This document shows, piece after piece, positions 40,178-51,695 of a stretch of 64,000 nucleotides of DNA. Source of the DNA: Pleodorina starrii (lineage: Eukaryota; Chlorophyta; Chlorophyceae; Chlamydomonadales; Volvocaceae). The position numbers were made by a program, and so were the translations under genes. The notes below the pieces were generated by a model, which did no database searches, was not told the origin of the DNA, and saw nothing but the letters and a program-made list of their open reading frames with translations. The stretch lies in NCBI GenBank assembly GCA_030267565.1, contig BRXU01000014.1, positions 2,268,001 through 2,332,000 of the forward strand, in the 5' to 3' direction. Position 1 is the stretch's first letter. Every line of letters starts with the position of its first letter.

Positions 40178-43120
40178 CACCGCGGCGAGGGAGGGGTACA
40201 CGTTGTTGTTGTTTTGTTGTTGTTGTTGTGTTGGGTTATCCTTCCGTGCGCACATCGGCCCATTCTTGGATGTGTGTGCGGGTGTGTGTGTGTGCGCGCG
40301 CGTGTACCGGTATACCGGTGTACGTGTATGCGCGGCGCTGTGGGCGCTTGGGAGGTGACCAATTGCTCCTAGGAGAGGGTTTACATACCTACCTTTTGCG
40401 CGCATAATTGTTTCGTCAATCACAGGCGAACACAAAAGCGCACGAACAGAATCGGCACAACAAGAAACTTTTCCCATAAGTCTCGAAAAGGGAGCAACCG
40501 GCTTGCAATGTCACCCACAGCGGTTGCTCCCTTGGGGGATAATACACCACCACTTTGGAAAAGCGGCCGCGATGGGCGAGCGGACAGGCGCGGACGCGTA
40601 GGCGCGTGGGTTCCATTTTTGAAACGTTTTAAACCCTCCGACGAGCGAATCCGAGCCAGGAGATCGGTCAAAGAGTCGTGTCCTATCTAGGCGGGTGCCC
40701 GTCTTGTTTTTCATGTGGCTTTTTGCGTGAACTGTGCCGTATGCGCGCCAGAACCGGCGGGATGCCGATGGGTGTCGTGGGTGTTGTAGTGTTGTGCAAT
40801 AATAGGCGCGAAGAGAACGGCGCAGTGCGGCGCACTGGCAGATTGCCCGAGTGTGTTGGTTACAGAAGCTAGAGAGGTTGTTTACGGCACTGATGAAGCA
40901 AGTGGGTGAGTTGTGGACGCACGTTGAGGTTGGGGTTGAGGTCGTTATCTTGCTGCACCGCCGGTGGTGGTGGTGGTGGTGATGACGGTGAAGGCGAAGG
41001 GAAGTCGCCGTGCCGCCTCCATACACGTGTGTATGTTATTGTGTGCGTGTGTCAGTGCGTGTGCGTGTCGGGCGCGCTTTCTGTCAGAAAAATTGAAGCA
41101 GGGTTGCTCACTGCGAAAGGGACGCGGTACAGAGCGGTGCGGTTTGGTGGGGGTCTTGAGGCGTCTGGTCGGCCGGTGGGTGGTGTCTCGCGGTGCCGCG
41201 TGGACACCGGCCGCATGCCTTGTCGGTCGTGGCCTGGCTGGCCGCTGTGTACGCACCTGAGACGAGGCTCGATACAAGCCGTCACGCCTGTCACTGTATG
41301 GAAATACCGTAGAAAAAAATGTTGGCGCAGGCGCTGCTGCTGCTGCTGCTGCTGCTGGAGTGCCGGTCCTGACCTGGCCTGACCTGGCCTGCTAGGAGAG
41401 AGGCACGACCCTGTGGTGGTTCGCGATGCCGTTGCCGCAACGGTGTGTCGGAGTGGCTGCGTCTGCGCTGGGCGTCGTTCCCTTGCAAGTTTTTACGGTC
41501 AAACAGAAACACGGCGGGATGGGTGGCTTCCTTTTTTCCCAGGAAGCCGGTGGGTGTGGTCTGCCGTGACCTGCCCGACTTCTTCGGGAGTGCGTTGCAG
41601 TGCTCTGCCTTGCTGCGCGCGCTGTCCTGTCGTGCTGCGCTCATTGCGGTTCATTGCTGCTGCTGCGGGTCCAGCCGACATCTGCTGGCGCCCGTCGGTG
41701 CAGCCGCTGCTGCTGCTGCTTCCGCCACTGCTGCTGGATAATTGCTGTCATTGTGCGGAATATGCGTGCGGCGCTTTGCGCGCCTTGGATGTTCGTTTCC
41801 CTCTTTTTGCGGCCTTAAAAACCACAAGAGGCTGCACACCTGCACTCATACTGCCGGCAGCCATCGAATCTTCAATGTTGAGGGCCGCGGCTGCTGCCGC
41901 GTGTCTGCGGGCAGCCCGCACCTCCACACCGCGCGCAGCCACGCGTGCGGCTGCACAGGGCCACCAAGCGCCTGTGCGCGGCACGCGGGATTCGGGTCGC
42001 CTGTTATGTCGGGCGGAATGGTCGCACAGATGGCGTGTGCGTGTGCATCGTGCATGCATTGGTGACATTGGTTCGGCGCAGGGCTGAACGGACGAACGGT
42101 CCGACGAGCGGTCGAAAGGTTTGCGCAAAGGAGGAGGGGTACCGTAAATATGGTGGCATCGGCTGGGTTTGTGCCCGCCACGCGCGCTCGGCGATTGCAC
42201 TCTCTTCGTTGCACCCACCGTTGGATTGCTGGAGGGCCGGCGATGTGCGCTTGGGTATATGGCAGCGCAGAGGATATATTGTAAGCCCGATTCCCCGGGG
42301 GGGGGGTGGCCCCGGGAAGCCAGATTGCCCGGGCCGTATGAAGAAGCAGGCAGATGACGCGGGCCTGTTGTAGCGTGAAGGCTACACAGGACTAAGGCGA
42401 TATCGAATTACCGATAACAGAACCTGTAAGAGGGCCCCGCCCCAAGATTTAGCATGCAACGTCAGGATTCTTCTCCCCGGCGGAATGCTACATCGACACA
42501 CCGTGTGCCAGAATCCGGGCCTTGCTGATGCTTGTTTGCGTGTGTCGGTGCAGTGCCCGGCCGGGGCCCCGTCAGAGGTCACTGTATTCGCGGTTGCGGC
42601 CCTTTCCCTATCAGCCAGCGGGACAGCAAAAGGGACTGCCTGTCCGCGCTCTGAGCCGTGGGCATTACCGAACCACACACATTTCCTGCGCCGGTATCTG
42701 GTCGCCGCTGGTGAGGTCACCTCCTGCCTGTGCACGGCCACGACGCGCCGCCCTGCTAGCCCCAGGTCTCGCCGCCACCCACCACCTCCACCACCTCCTA
42801 GATCTCAGCCCCCGCCAACTGTTGTCTAGAACCTGCCTTGCGTGGCCCCTATACGAGGCCCCTACCGGTATACGTGGGCCCTATACGAGGCCCCTACCGG
42901 TATACGTGGCCCCGCCGGGCCTGGGCTCTCCAGCTGGAATGAGATGGCATCACGCACGCAGGGGCCCTCGCCGCAACATCACCGACAAAAGAGAACTCGT
43001 GGGGCCAGGGAGCGCGAACAAACCTTCGTGTCAATTTAAAGCACCAACAACGTGCGTTGCGTTGTTCGTCCTCTTGCTGGTTAGTCAGTTGTCCGTTGCT
43101 TACCGGTAGTACGTGTGAGG
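40178..43120. other. Convergent intergenic region (3' UTRs of kinase and 647-aa gene)
   Basis: Two genes converge here. I see no supported gene. A frame at 41413-42087 (+) is long but its composition follows CTG/GCT repeats and it shows no domain. TGTAA motifs occur on the plus strand at 42290-42294 and 42426-42430 and on the minus strand near 40858. A 31-32-bp direct repeat lies at 42846-42909 (CCCTATACGAGGCCCCTACC unit followed by GGTATACGTGG). Confidence 0.45.
42846..42909 (+). repeat. 32-bp tandem direct repeat, two copies
   Basis: Unit contains CCCTATACGAGGCCCCTACC followed by GGTATACGTGG, repeated back to back with no clear differences. Confidence 0.88.
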
Positions 43121-46100
43121 TCAGTGCGGCCTGACACGCCGGCTGCGCGGATACAGCTTGGCCTCCGAAACCGGCGCAGTTTCCCGTACATATCGCCGCT
43201 CCGCCGCCATTTCGATCCGCTGCGCGGTACGACCGTCGTACTGGTACGGCCAGCCGGCGCCGCCTGCCCCCATCCGCCCCGGCGAGGCGTCGTCGTATCC
43301 ATGGCCACCCCGGCTGTCGTACCCGTCCCCAGGCGCCACCGCGGGCGATACGGGGCCAAGCACTCCTTGCATGTTTACGGGAGGTGCGTACGGCACGTAC
43401 GGCGCGTACCGCTCCGGGCTGCTGTACACTGCCTCGTAGAACTGCCGCCGATGATCCCGGGGGTGCAGCCGCTCGCTGCGGGGGTACGGCGGTGGCCCCT
43501 CCAAGCCAAGTACCTCCGCCAGGCCCAGTTCGTAGGCGGTCTCGATAATCCACAGGATCCGTGCCGTACCCGCCGGATCCGGATCCTCTGAGCCGCCCTT
43601 GCCCTCCCGGACGCCGCCTCCAGACGCGTGTCGTCCAGCGGCGGCGGCGGCGGCGGCGGCGGCGGGTGCATCAGCGGCACCTTGGCGCGGCGGAGGGCCA
43701 GCGGCGCCGCTGCCGCTGCCGCCCATTCGCGAACCCTACGGTGGCATTGAAGCGGTAATAAGAGGAGTTGTAGGAGGGAGAAAAGAGAGGGATGGAGAGA
43801 AAGAGACACGGATTTGTTCATCGCTGGTAGATGCACTAAGCACTGACAACGGTATGCACTGCTGCGGTGTGCTCCCGGCATCCGGCGCATGGCCACACAG
43901 GGCGGACACGGAAGCCCTCTCCCCTTCTGTCCCGCGTCATTGTGTATACCGTATACCAGTATACGGTACATCAGGGTTTGTGCTGCATCGCACCTTTGGA
44001 GCTGCTGCGTTGCCCTCCCAACGTGTCTCGGAATGCTAATCGTAATACTCCGTCGCGACACGCTATTATGCCAACCATGCAACCGCCTGACAACAATATT
44101 GCAACAACTGAAACGACGTACCGGTTGGACGGCGGACCGTGGGGCTACCGCCGCCGCCGGCTGCATGGCCTCGCGACCGCTGCCGGCGGAGGCGGCCGCA
44201 TCCGCCGCCGCCGCCGCCGCCGCCGCTGCCGCCCTCTCCGCCGCCCTCTCCGCTTGCTCCTGGGCGGCTCGCTGCGTGCGCTGTCGAATGATCTCCATCA
44301 TCTCCTGCAAACCGGAAATACCGAAATTACCGGAATGTGGTCCGGTGCGGTGGGAGCAGCGTCAGCAAGCGAATCAGGAACCAATGTGTGGTGCTTCCCA
44401 ATGCGGCTGGGTGGGGGGTGGTCTTCAACTAACAACGCACAACAGACAACGGCCAATCTGGTCCGACCTCCGACGTTCCGAGGTCGTGATTTCGAGTGCG
44501 CTCTGTCGTCGGAAGCGCATCCTCCGGAGCCGGAGAATGGAACCGAGGCGATGTCGAATGCCGTATGATGGCTTCTTTTGGCCCTGCGGCTTTTTGAAGC
44601 GTTTGTTGTTCCCTCCCGGTGGGTTGGAGGCGGAGGATGTGGGTTGAATCCGGCAATCGATCGATCGCGGGAAGCTGACCAACTAGGTAACAAAGCCCAA
44701 GCTGCCCCAAGCGTACGAAAGTACGGCGAGCAAGTACGACGCACCTGTGTCGGGCTGACGTGGTCGTAGAACTTTGAGACGCGCAGGTGCGGCGGCGTCT
44801 TTGTGAACATGGCGGGGCTACTCCGGCGCCTCAAATCTGGCGGGCAACAAAACACACATTCACACACACACACACACGCAGTCACACACACATACACAGC
44901 AAACGCGGGAAGTCAAGGGCACGATTCGTCACACCTTGGAGCACAAACGTAGGCATCTTTTTCCCGAGGCATCTTCGGCGGCTCTCGATATATGCGCGCA
45001 CCACACCACACCACGCGAGTGACATGCACATGTGCCACATTCCCCACATATGAAACCAAATTAGTCATCATGCGTTTGTGACGTGTGACGTGCGCGACGC
45101 AGAAGCAGCCCCGCTCGGGTCGACCTCGTTCAAATCGCCACAGCACTACTGAGTACTGACCCGCCTCGTCCAGCCGTTATCCCCGGGGCCCCAAGCGCCG
45201 AGCCGAGCCGCAGTCCTCGTCGGGGCACGAAACCGCCCAGCCTTCAAAAACGTCCGTACATCCGGGGGGGGGTTCCGTGGGCCCCCCCTGGAGAACGCAC
45301 AGGTATACGGTATCCCACGCACTCACCCCGCCTCTGCTGGTCTTCCAACGGATCCAGAAGCTCCGGAACCCCGCCGTGCTCCGCCGCCTCGGCTGCCGCT
45401 GCCGTATCCAGAGCCACCGCCACGCTGCGCGCCACCGCCGCTGCCGCCAGCGCTGCGCCGCCGGCGCCGGCGCCGCTCGCCGCCGTCTTGGGCCGCCGCT
45501 GCTGCTGCTGCTGCGGCTGCGGCTTCGTAGCGTTCGTTTGGCCGGGCAAGTCGGTTGCGCGGCCCGGCTGTCGAATCGCGCCGGAGATGGGGCTGATGGC
45601 AGGATTGAGTGGCGCCATTAGCGGCCGCTGGCCTGTCGACGGGCGGTGGCACCAACGGCAATTAAGGTGAGGCACCGCAACGGGCGGTGGATTAACAGTA
45701 TAGTACAGGACGGCAGGACAGAGCTGTGTAAGGGTTGGTGCTGCACGTGCGTGTTTCGCAGTGTGTAGAGCACAGCGCAAAGCGTCCGGCGGTCGGTGGT
45801 ACACACCCAGTCGCCAGTCGTGGATGGACACACAGCTCACCTGCCCGTCTCCCACGGCCAGATGGTGCGGAGGACGGCCGACGTGCCGCCGCCACTGCCT
45901 CCCTGCCCAGGGGGGGCTCCCCAGTCGCTAGGCGCGGACCAGACTGGTCGGGAGGTGCGGGGGGTTGGGTGGTTGGGGGAGAGTAGGGAGGGGAAGGGCA
46001 GTAGGGTAAGGTGGTCATCCGGTAGGAAAAGGGAAACGAGGACAGGATCAGGTCAGGTCATAGGTCAGGTCATAGGTCAGGTGAGGTGAGGTCATAGGTC

Positions 46101-47797
46101 AGGTCAGGTCATAGGTCAGGTCAGGTCATAGGTCAGGTCAGGTCAGACCTGACCTGACAGGTCAGGTCAGCACCAGCGGCCCCAAAAATTGACGACTACG
46201 GTGCCGTGCCGTACATATGCCGTACCTTGTAACTCTCCCCCGCTGGCACCGCCCCCGGCCGCCGCATCTCGCGCAGCTGGTCCAGCTCTCCGGGGCAATA
46301 GTACGACACGTCGTACACATAGCCCCCGAGGTCTCGCATAATCCTGGCGGTTGGCGGCGGGCGCGGGGCGGGGCGGGAGTATCGGCGGGTAGGCCTGGGG
46401 TAGGCAACAAAACCCACCCTGTCTCTTGACGTGTTGAGAGGGCATTTCGGTGATACGGTATCTCTCTCTCCCTCCTCGGTTCCGGCGGCCCTAAAATCCC
46501 CACTGCCCACCCTCCCACGCCCCAACCCCTTGCCAGGCCTTCCGATCCCAACCACCGACCCACCGACCCACCGACCCACCGACCCACCGACCCACCGACC
46601 CACCGACCCACCGACCCACCGACCCACCGACCCACCGACCCACCGACCCACCGACCCACCGACCCACCGACCCACCGACCCGCCCTCACTTGTGTGCCGT
46701 GTTGAAGATCTGCGCGCGCTTCGCTCTGGATGTGGCGAAGGGCGTGGTGTGCAGGTAGCCGTCCAAGACACCCGGCGGCTGCCCCGACCGCGCCCCCGCC
46801 TCCGAATTGAAAGTGCGGTCCAGCGCCCGCAGCGCCAAGCCGTAGCTGTCCTCCGGCAGATTGACCACCTGGGTTTGAATTTGAATTTGAATTTGAAAGT
46901 TGGTTCGTCATCCCATATCGTACGTTACTGTGCTCAACCAAGGGCCTCTCTGCACTGAAGCCGCCCCGAACCTCAAGTCCGACCCCAGACGTGACTGCCC
47001 CAACCCGCACGCCCGCCACCACCCTCCAGCGCGTCCGTCCGCCCACATCGCCTCCGTCGTCCCTACGCTGCGCTTCGTCCCTTCGCACCCCTCACCTCAC
47101 CCCCCTCACCTGGCCCACATAGGCGGCGTAGGCGTCCGCGATGCTGCGCCGCAGTCCCTTGCGCACGAGCTGATGGGCCCCGAACAGCACCCGGTGGCGG
47201 CCAGCCACCTGAACACCAGACACCACCAGACACCAGCAGACACCCGGCGGGAGGGTTCAAGCACCAAGACAAGGACCGGGACCGGGACCGGGGTCAGCGG
47301 GTGTCAACGAGCCGGAGACTGGATGAGACTCGAATGGCTTGAAAGCAGCAGCGTAAGGGAAGGGAGGCGGAGGCCACAGTGCACGGTACGGTGCACGACG
47401 GCCGCTGGCGGCGGGGTACTTGGTACACAGCCTGCCGTACCTCGTCCAGAGCCCCGGAGGCCTTATCCTGTCGCAGCCGGCTCTGCGCGCCCTTCAGTTG
47501 GCTGCGAGTGGGTCTGTCGTACGGGTCTCGGAGCCCCGCGAGGCCGCCCCTGCCGTCACCCGCGGGATCGAACGAGCCACCGGCGCCAGCCAAAGGGCGG
47601 TTGTGGTCCGGCAGAGGGGCGGGCGCCGGTCCCCTTCTTGCGGCCGGCGGCTCCCGCTCAGGACTGTCGTACAACCCGCCGCGTCCCGCACGACCCGGAC
47701 GGAGCTGCGGGCTGCCGCCGCCCGAGCCAAGGTTTCCGCCGGCTGTGGCAGGGCCGGAAGAAGGTGGCCGCTGCCGCTGCGATGGAAAGGAAGGCAT
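43121..47797 (-). CDS. Uncharacterised protein, 647 aa, 9 exons
   Basis: Exons: 47441-47797, 47110-47208, 46690-46868, 46226-46343, 45841-45902, 45327-45592, 44745-44836, 44149-44304, 43121-43735; every junction keeps phase. The N-terminal 120 residues are Gly/Pro/Arg-rich and disordered-looking. Residues about 120-250 look like the folded core: RHRVLFGAHQLVRKGL, ADAYAAYVGQVVNLPEDSYG, LDGYLHTTPFAT, RDLGGYVYDVSYYCPGELD. A Gln/Ala-rich stretch follows, then FTKTPPHLRVSKFYDHV, a likely coiled coil (EMMEIIRQRTQRAAQEQAERAAERA written here in parts: EMMEIIRQRTQ, AAQEQAERAAERA) and a Gly/Tyr/Pro-rich C-terminus. No signal peptide or membrane segment. I do not recognise the family. It is transcribed away from the glycosyltransferase gene across a 1-kb gap. 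Two introns are mostly minisatellite. Confidence 0.72.
46044..46170. repeat. AGGTC-type minisatellite with a 12-bp hairpin
   Basis: Units of AGGTC and ATAGGTC repeated about 20 times in intron 45903-46225. Near its end GTCAGGTCAGGT (46132-46143), CAG, ACCTGACCTGAC (46147-46158) forms a perfect hairpin. Confidence 0.92.
46553..46681. repeat. 8-bp tandem repeat (CCACCGAC)n
   Basis: About 16 near-perfect copies, in intron 46344-46689 of the 647-aa gene, immediately inside the 5' splice site of that minus-strand intron. Confidence 0.95.
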
Positions 47798-48778
47798 GCT
47801 GCTGCTTCCCCAAGGAGCTTTTGTTGTGTATCAGACACCTGAAAGTCGTTTGTGCGAGGAGCGTAGGCGTGTTCGGCCAAAGCGCTTGCGCGGCTGCTTG
47901 CAGGGCAGCTAAACCCGTGCGTTTCAGAAACGCACTCGTAGCTAAACCCACACGCAAGTGTAAGAGACTTGCTTGGATTATCACTTGTCTTCTGGAATAG
48001 CAGCGAGTCTAGAATTTCGGTCGTTCAGTAGGCGCACATGCGGCATCACTAGCGAGTCACTTTTGAGTGACGGTCACTGCTTCAATACGTAAGTGATAAA
48101 TACCAGTACAGAAATTAGTACTTTTAAAAATTACTATATAGGCATCTCTGCGCTCTGTGACCTCGGCATTAGTAACCGCCTTTGGGATAGAAGCCTTGCA
48201 ATCGAAAATGATATGATATTATGGCAAATTTATTGGTACGCCTTTATGTGAGGCTTAGCAGTGTAATAGTGCGCTGTAACGTGCAGTGAGCATTCGGTTG
48301 ACGGTACGTCTGCGGTTGGGTACAACAGTCGGGGCCAGCCGCGCTGTTCGCTTCATGAGGCGACATAATGTGCACATTAGGTAACAACGCTTAGGATACG
48401 CACACGCGAGGACCCTGAGACTGACGAGCCCAAGCCCAAATTTTGAACAGCTGACAGGTGGCGCAGAATTGGGAGCATCCGCCGGCACAACGGAGCATGG
48501 AACACCCGAATTTTACATTACTGTTACAGTCTGATGCTACAACGCGGCTACAACGCGGCTGACCCGGCGCGACCGCGCTGGCCTACCTCGCGACCTGTCG
48601 CGACCGTTCTCGACCTAGCCTCGACCTACACTGACCTACATCTAGCGCAGAAGAAAAGCCGTCCGGCAATCGACCGCAGCTATATACCAAGCCACAATTC
48701 AATTCAACAGCCGCAGCCGCGGCTTTAATTAGGGAGTGTCGTTAATCATCATCCGCCGCCTCTGCCGAGGCATACCGT
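47798..48778. promoter_or_regulatory. Bidirectional promoter region, about 980 bp
   Basis: Start codons of a minus-strand gene (47797) and a plus-strand gene (48779) flank it. The middle (about 48000-48300) is AT-richer than anything nearby, with TTTTAAAAATTACTATATAG at about 48122-48141 as a possible core-promoter-like stretch. No ORF is supported. Confidence 0.5.
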
Positions 48779-49006
48779 ATGGTCGCGGCTATGGAGCCCG
48801 CGCACAGCGGTTCCTGTAGAGCCGCCGGCGAGACCGCACATCCCCACAACAATAATCACCTTCTAGAACGCCCAGCGGCCGTCGTCGCTCCGCGCCGGCG
48901 CCGTGACGGCAAGCGAGATTGCAGCGCTGGCTCGCATGGTGCGCTGCGGCCGGAAGCAGCGGTGCTGGTGACGGCGACGGCGGCGTTGTTACTGGCAATC
49001 CTGCAC

Positions 49007-49037
<31 letters not shown>

Positions 49038-51657
49038 CCGCCGGTCCTACTACTGCAGGCAGTCTGGAGCTCAGGGCGTCAACCGACAGCTGTGAGCACG
49101 CATGTGAGCGCCCCAATGAGCTGGATCCAAAGGCAGTCTTCAATTTGGGCTGCAGGCGCTTCAAATGGGTGCGTACCTGCGTAGCCGCAGTGCAGCTGCC
49201 CTCAGGCCTCAACTTGGAGGGCGCTGAGCCCCTTGTCCATAACCAGGATTGTGCCCCTGAATGTACGACCCCCCTCACCTCATGAGGCATGAGGCATTAC
49301 ATGTGTACGAGCCAAAATGGCTGGTAACATGCGTCCCCCCACAACGGTTATCCGTCAAGGGGCGCACTTTAAGACAACATAAGCCGTATGGTTAGCTACC
49401 AAGCAGTTCGGTACGCGCTTTCTGAATCTGGGATAAGAGACTGCCCAGTTTCGCCGAGTCAAAGGTCCCCATCACATCCACCATGCTGCTACCCATAGGG
49501 AAGCCTATTGCCTCTCGTAATGGCGTATAACCCGGACATTCCATCAATACGTGCAACTCGTCCTCTACCGACCCGCCGTGGCACACCCGACATATCCTCT
49601 TCGCGCGCGGTTTCCGACCCGGTCCCCGTGCAAACCTTGACACATCCAAGTCCCAACGTCCCAGCCGAAAACGCATCAAGGCCGTGTGGTGCTTTCTCGG
49701 CATACACACCTTCAAGTGATCCAATGTTCGCTTGTGGTCCGAGTACGAATACGCCACACCCATCCATTTCAGGTACCGACACGCGGTAACCCCGGGTGCT
49801 CCCCGTCCCACACCCCCTTCCTCATACTCTGGAAAATTCCGCGGGTCCCTATCGAGGCTACCCGAGCTCCAATCCAACAAAAGGCGACGTCTGAACTCGG
49901 CCAGTAAATTGTCAAACGGGATCTCCAGGCCCAAGATCGCCTTTGCCTTCTCTTCATTGTTAAGACCCACGGGTACATGTTGCCTGTAGTCAAATCCGAG
50001 AGTCTCGAAAATCCGGAGCACCTTACCCGCCCAAAAAATATTCGTGCGTGGCTGAATGATCTATTTCCAACCACAATTTAATATCTTCCTCAAGCACTGC
50101 CCGTGCCAACGACGTGGATTGCCGCGCTACACGCTTCCAGAAGCCAAATACCTGCCGTGCCCAAAAGTAGTGCAATGGTAACTGCGACGTTTCCGCGAAC
50201 AATTGTCGGTTAGGCGGCAGGCTAGCGCCTACCACCTTCCGCAAAAAGATCCTTTGGACCTCGACCATCGGGTCCGCCATACACCTCTCAAAGACGCCTG
50301 CCGCGCGCCCTACACTCTTCACCCATTTCCCCCACTTCTTTAGCAACACCCCATCCTCCCCAGCTGGCGCTGAGCCAGGGCTCTGTCCCCAACGGTGCCA
50401 CTCTTTAATTCTTTGACGCCCCATGGTCCCCAGTGCCTCACGGATAGCGTCAGGGCCCCACACTTCAGCCCCGTACGACAGTAACGACCTGATTTGCACG
50501 TCAAAGCATCGCAACATAAGATCGGGGACCCATATTCGATTCCTATCCAGTTTCTGCATCAACGCAAACACCGCTCTTCGCCCCACATCGCACAGCTCCA
50601 TACGGCACGAATCAAACGAAAAACTGGGTCCGTATCGCAAGCCGAGGTACTTCGCACGTTCCTTCACTGGGACAGGTTGCCCAGCGAATTTCAATTGGCT
50701 CGCACCTTCCATCAACGTCGCTAGCGTATCTTGCCTGCCGGCGAAAACTAATAGCTCGCACTTGTTGACGTTCAGACTCATCCCGAAGCCCTCGCAGTAT
50801 TCCACCAGTCTGTCCAACAGGAATTGCATGCGTGCGGGGTTCGTTGCGAATAGCGTCAAGTCATCCGCATACAGGAGCTCCGGAACCCTTTTCCCCCCGA
50901 CGATCGGGGACCCCCCCTGTGGCCACCGCCGATCGCGTTCGTCGACGTAGTTCGCAAACGTCTCGATGAACATTCCGAATAAGACCGGACTTAGGGGGCA
51001 CCCTTGCTTCACCCCTTGATCCGACTTAAAAGGCGTGCCCCTCTGACCGTTCACCTTCACCCGAAGCTCCACGTTGTCGTACGCTCGCCTCAGAGCGTCC
51101 ATCATTTGACCCCCCACGCCACGTTCTGCTAGCCGCGCCCAAAGCGTCTTCCTATCCACCCGATCGAACGCCTTCTCAAAATCTATTTGACACACCAGCA
51201 GCCCACTCTGCCCAGGTCTTGCGTAACGGTTCAGGATATGACGCAACACAAAAAGATGGTGCTGTGTGCCTAGGCCCTGGCGAAAGCCTGCCTGGCACCT
51301 CACCTCACCTCATCTTTGCCGTACACTCGCAGATGTGCATCGACCAGCAGCAGTTCATCACGTACGATCCGCAGTACGACCCGGCGAGCAGCATCCGAAA
51401 GGTGCCGACCTTTGACGTCCGAGACATCGTCTACAACTGGCCCAACCCCTGGGGTGCGTTCCTTTCTTCCTTACCTATCGATCTGTGGGAGCTGAGGGGT
51501 TGTGGGTCGTTGTGGGGGTGATCACCGGTGCGTCCCAGGCGGGCAGCGCTTCATCCTTTATCAAATTAAGGCCGATGTTGGGCGGTCAGCGACACAAGGA
51601 AGGACCTGCAACCACTGACCCCAAACGACGGCCCCTCCTCTCGCCACTCGCGCCGGC

Positions 51658-51695
<38 letters not shown>

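Noticed and set aside
41413..42087. 224-codon frame between the kinase and the 647-aa gene
   Set aside because: Driven by CTG/GCT repeats and Cys/Arg-rich composition. A spacing that briefly resembled a C2H2 zinc finger in another frame does not fit the C-x2-4-C, H-x3-5-H pattern.
46044..46170. AGGTCA-like half sites considered as hormone-response elements
   Set aside because: They come from a tandem AGGTC minisatellite in an intron, and nuclear receptors are not expected in green algae.
46553..46681. Regular 8-bp array considered as a CRISPR-like repeat
   Set aside because: No spacers; it is a simple tandem minisatellite in an intron of a eukaryotic gene.
49169..49285. Read-through of GT61 exon 1 into the LINE site (VRTCVAAVQLPSGLN onward)
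   Set aside because: Splicing at TGG|GTGCGT gives the family-like CRRFKW-MCIDQQQF in phase, so the later codons are intron.
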